NCBI GenBank assembly: GCA_016715505.1
Contig: JADJZY010000011.1
Coordinates: 1-27,500, forward strand
DNA from: Bacteroidota bacterium
GTDB taxonomy: Bacteria > Bacteroidota > Bacteroidia > Chitinophagales > Chitinophagaceae
Direction of reading: 5' to 3'
Length of the DNA: 27,500 nucleotides
Every line of letters starts with the position of its first letter. Positions within the stretch are counted from its first letter, which is position 1. This document shows positions 25,060-27,500 of the stretch, one piece after another. Position numbers and translations under genes: made by a program. Below the pieces are notes generated by a model, which had not been told where the DNA came from, did not search any database, and was given only the letters and a program-made list of their open reading frames with translations.

Positions 25060-27500
25060 ATGTTAAATTTTATATCAAAGCTTTTCGGTGGAAGTAAATC
25101 TGAAAAGGATGTCAAAAAAATCACTCCGGTGATAGCCGAAATCAACAAATATTTTCAATCCTATGCCAGCCTGAGCAATGATCAGTTGCGGAATAATACA
25201 ACGGATTTTAAACGACGCATTCAGGAACATGTGAGTCAGATTAGTGCTGAAATTGCCGATATGAAAGCACAAGCCGAACAAATGGAAGATATCCATGCCC
25301 GTTCGGAATTGTACAAACAGATCGATCAAAAAGTAAAAGATCGTGACAAACAATTGGAAGAGGTTCTTCTGAAAATTTTACCCGAAGCTTTTGCCACAGT
25401 AAAAGAAGCCGCTCGACGTTTCTCTGAAAATACCCAGTTACGTAGTCGTGCCACTGAACTCGACCGTCAAATGGCCCTTACCCGCGGTCATATCACCATT
25501 GAAGGGGATGACTCTATTTTTAATAATACCTGGTTAGCTGCCGGCGGTGAAGTGACCTGGAATATGGTGCATTATGATGTGCAGCTCATTGGTGGTTACA
25601 ATTTGCATGAAGGTAAAATTTCTGAGATGGCTACCGGTGAGGGTAAGACCCTCGTTTCAACTTTGCCTGCTTACCTCAATGGACTGGCAGGTGAAGGAGT
25701 TCATATCGTTACCGTCAACGACTATTTAGCCCGTCGTGATAGTGAGTGGAATGGTCCTTTATTTGAATGGCTGGGATTACGCGTTGATTGTATCGATAAA
25801 CATCAACCCAATACTGAAGCCCGACGCAACGCATACCTGGCAGATATTACATATGGTACCAACAATGAGTTTGGTTTCGACTATCTCCGTGATAATATGG
25901 TGCATAACCCGGATGAAATGGTACAACGCAAATTGCATTTTGCCATGGTAGATGAGGTGGATAGTGTATTGATTGATGATGCCCGTACGCCCCTCATTAT
26001 TTCCGGTCCTGTACCCAAAGGAGATGATCAGGAGTTTCATGTGTTGAAGCCAGGGATTGAAAAATTGGTTGAAGCGCAGCGTAAAGTCGTGAATGGATTT
26101 TTACTTGAAGCTAAAAAGTTGATAGCCGAAGGGAACGACGACAAAGAAGGTGGTGGCTTGGCTTTATTGCGTGCTCATCGTGGTTTGCCTAAAAATGCGG
26201 CTACTATTAAGTTCTTGAGTGAGCAAGGAAATAAGCAGGTATTACAAAAAACCGAAAATTACTATTTGGCCGATCAGCAAAAAAATATGCCAAAGGTCGA
26301 CGCAGAACTTTATTTTCATATTGACGAAAAAAACAACCAGGTCGATCTGACCCAGAAGGGCATTTCTCTCCTGACCGGAACGGCTGATGATGCCAACTTC
26401 TTTGTGATGCCGGATATCTCTACCGGTTTGGCGAAGATTGATCAAAGTGATTTGGCGCAGGATGAAAAGGTTCGTCAAAAAGATATTCTGTTGCAGGAAT
26501 ATGCACTCAAAGCCGATCGTATTCATACCATTCAGCAATTATTAAAAGCGTATACTTTATTTGATAAGGATAAGGAATATGTGGTGATGGATGGAAAGGT
26601 GAAAATTGTGGATGAACAAACCGGTCGTATTCTGGAAGGTCGCCGATATAGTGATGGTCTGCATCAGGCCATTGAAGCCAAGGAGAATGTGGATGTGGAA
26701 GCAGCTACCCAAACTTTTGCCACCGTGACCTTGCAGAATTATTTCAGGATGTATCACAAACTCGCCGGGATGACGGGTACTGCCGAAACGGAAGCAGGGG
26801 AGTTCTGGCAAATTTATAAATTGGATGTAACCACCATTCCGACCAATATTCCGGTAGTCCGAAACGATCAACAGGATTTGGTATTTAAAACTAAACGTGA
26901 AAAATACCGTGCAGTGATTGAGGAAGTGAAAAAACTTCGCGATCAGGGGCGTCCGGTCCTGGTAGGTACAACCTCTGTTGAAGTATCGGAGTTATTAAGC
27001 CGAATGTTGACTCTAGACAAAGTCAACCACAATGTATTGAATGCCAAACAACATGCGCGTGAAGCCCAGATTGTAGCAGAGGCGGGGCTTACAGGAGCAG
27101 TCACCATTGCTACCAACATGGCCGGTCGTGGTACGGATATCAAATTAAGCCCGGATGTAAAAAAGGCTGGTGGCTTAGCGATTATCGGTACCGAAAGACA
27201 TGAAAGTCGTCGTGTTGACCGTCAGTTAAGAGGCCGTGCGGGTCGTCAGGGTGATCCGGGTAGTTCACAGTTTTTTGTTTCACTGGAAGATGACCTGATG
27301 CGTTTATTTGGTAGTGATCGTTTGAGTGGATGGATGGATAAATTGGGACATAAAGAAGGCGATGTGATTCAACACAGCATGATTACCAAATCCATCGAAC
27401 GTGCCCAGAAAAAAGTGGAAGAAAATAATTTCGGTATCCGTAAAAGATTACTGGAATATGATGATGTGATGAATGCGCAGCGTGAGGTTATTTATACCCG
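25060..27500 (+). CDS. secA: Preprotein translocase ATPase SecA, 3' end outside the window
   Basis: The first 813 codons of the SecA motor that drives proteins through SecYEG. The N-terminus MLNFISKLFGGSKSEKD is followed by DEAD-motor motif I MATGEGKTL near residue 190, VNDYLARRD, TYGTNNEFGFDYLRDNM, and the Walker B region VDEVDSVLIDDARTPLIISG near 297. The preprotein cross-linking domain contains a long charged insert (about 340-450) as in Bacteroidota SecA. The second motor domain has MAGMTGTAETE-type, GTTSVEVSE, ATNMAGRGTDIKL, and GTERHESRRVDRQLRGRAGRQGDPGSSQFFVSLEDDLM. The helical scaffold is reached (RKRLLEYDDVMNAQREVIY). The frame is unbroken to the window end, with the C-terminal third missing. 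It stands alone after its own promoter-like box. Confidence 0.97.
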   Translation, partial: MLNFISKLFGGSKSEKDVKKITPVIAEINKYFQSYASLSNDQLRNNTTDFKRRIQEHVSQISAEIADMKAQAEQMEDIHARSELYKQIDQKVKDRDKQLEEVLLKILPEAFATVKEAARRFSENTQLRSRATELDRQMALTRGHITIEGDDSIFNNTWLAAGGEVTWNMVHYDVQLIGGYNLHEGKISEMATGEGKTLVSTLPAYLNGLAGEGVHIVTVNDYLARRDSEWNGPLFEWLGLRVDCIDKHQPNTEARRNAYLADITYGTNNEFGFDYLRDNMVHNPDEMVQRKLHFAMVDEVDSVLIDDARTPLIISGPVPKGDDQEFHVLKPGIEKLVEAQRKVVNGFLLEAKKLIAEGNDDKEGGGLALLRAHRGLPKNAATIKFLSEQGNKQVLQKTENYYLADQQKNMPKVDAELYFHIDEKNNQVDLTQKGISLLTGTADDANFFVMPDISTGLAKIDQSDLAQDEKVRQKDILLQEYALKADRIHTIQQLLKAYTLFDKDKEYVVMDGKVKIVDEQTGRILEGRRYSDGLHQAIEAKENVDVEAATQTFATVTLQNYFRMYHKLAGMTGTAETEAGEFWQIYKLDVTTIPTNIPVVRNDQQDLVFKTKREKYRAVIEEVKKLRDQGRPVLVGTTSVEVSELLSRMLTLDKVNHNVLNAKQHAREAQIVAEAGLTGAVTIATNMAGRGTDIKLSPDVKKAGGLAIIGTERHESRRVDRQLRGRAGRQGDPGSSQFFVSLEDDLMRLFGSDRLSGWMDKLGHKEGDVIQHSMITKSIERAQKKVEENNFGIRKRLLEYDDVMNAQREVIYT

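Overview
The window looks like a chromosomal stretch of a member of the Bacteroidota. The evidence is a type IX secretion sorting tail on a large surface protein, Bacteroidota-style SecA and PolA, outer-membrane barrels and lipoproteins after short signal peptides, almost no Shine-Dalgarno sequences, and repeated -7 boxes of the TAnnTTTG type. I cannot resolve the class or genus.

Layout: 84-620 is an AT-rich secreted protein of unknown function. 910-2281 is the most unusual part. On the minus strand it holds a promoter, seven regularly spaced truncated tRNA-Lys-like units (99-105 bp period), one tRNA-Lys-like unit with an intact 3' end and a terminator, a frameshifted GIY-YIG nuclease gene, and another tRNA-Lys-like unit with its own terminator. 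2310-4415 (+) is a short-chain dehydrogenase followed by an M16-family protein without the zinc motif. 4401-6885 (-) holds a DUF389 membrane protein, a second SDR with an atypical active site, and an outer-membrane barrel. serS (7089, +) converges on a YdeI-like gene and a small membrane protein (-). 9343-9981 is non-coding, with low-complexity purine tracts and strong inverted repeats. polA (9982-12811, -) follows, then a hairpin-rich divergent region with a MITE-like element. A large T9SS cargo protein (13505-17242) and an ABC exporter (17426-19276) come next. An apparent operon of ECF sigma factor, membrane anti-sigma-like protein, outer-membrane barrel and lipoprotein covers 19462-22721. 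Then follow a minus-strand lipoprotein, a GNAT-like protein and the first 813 codons of secA, cut by the window end.

Housekeeping functions (serS, polA, secA) lie among envelope genes. The sigma/anti-sigma/barrel/lipoprotein block is the clearest functional unit and is probably an envelope-responsive regulon.

At least seven genes (M16, DUF389, second SDR, polA, T9SS protein, sigma factor, anti-sigma) and the GIY-YIG gene are broken by one-base indels. Most are in homopolymers and each is repaired by a single base, which suggests uncorrected sequencing errors rather than pseudogenes. Coordinates for these genes are the repaired full-length extents. The same caution applies to the tRNA array, although its regular spacing, promoter and terminator are not explained by homopolymer errors.
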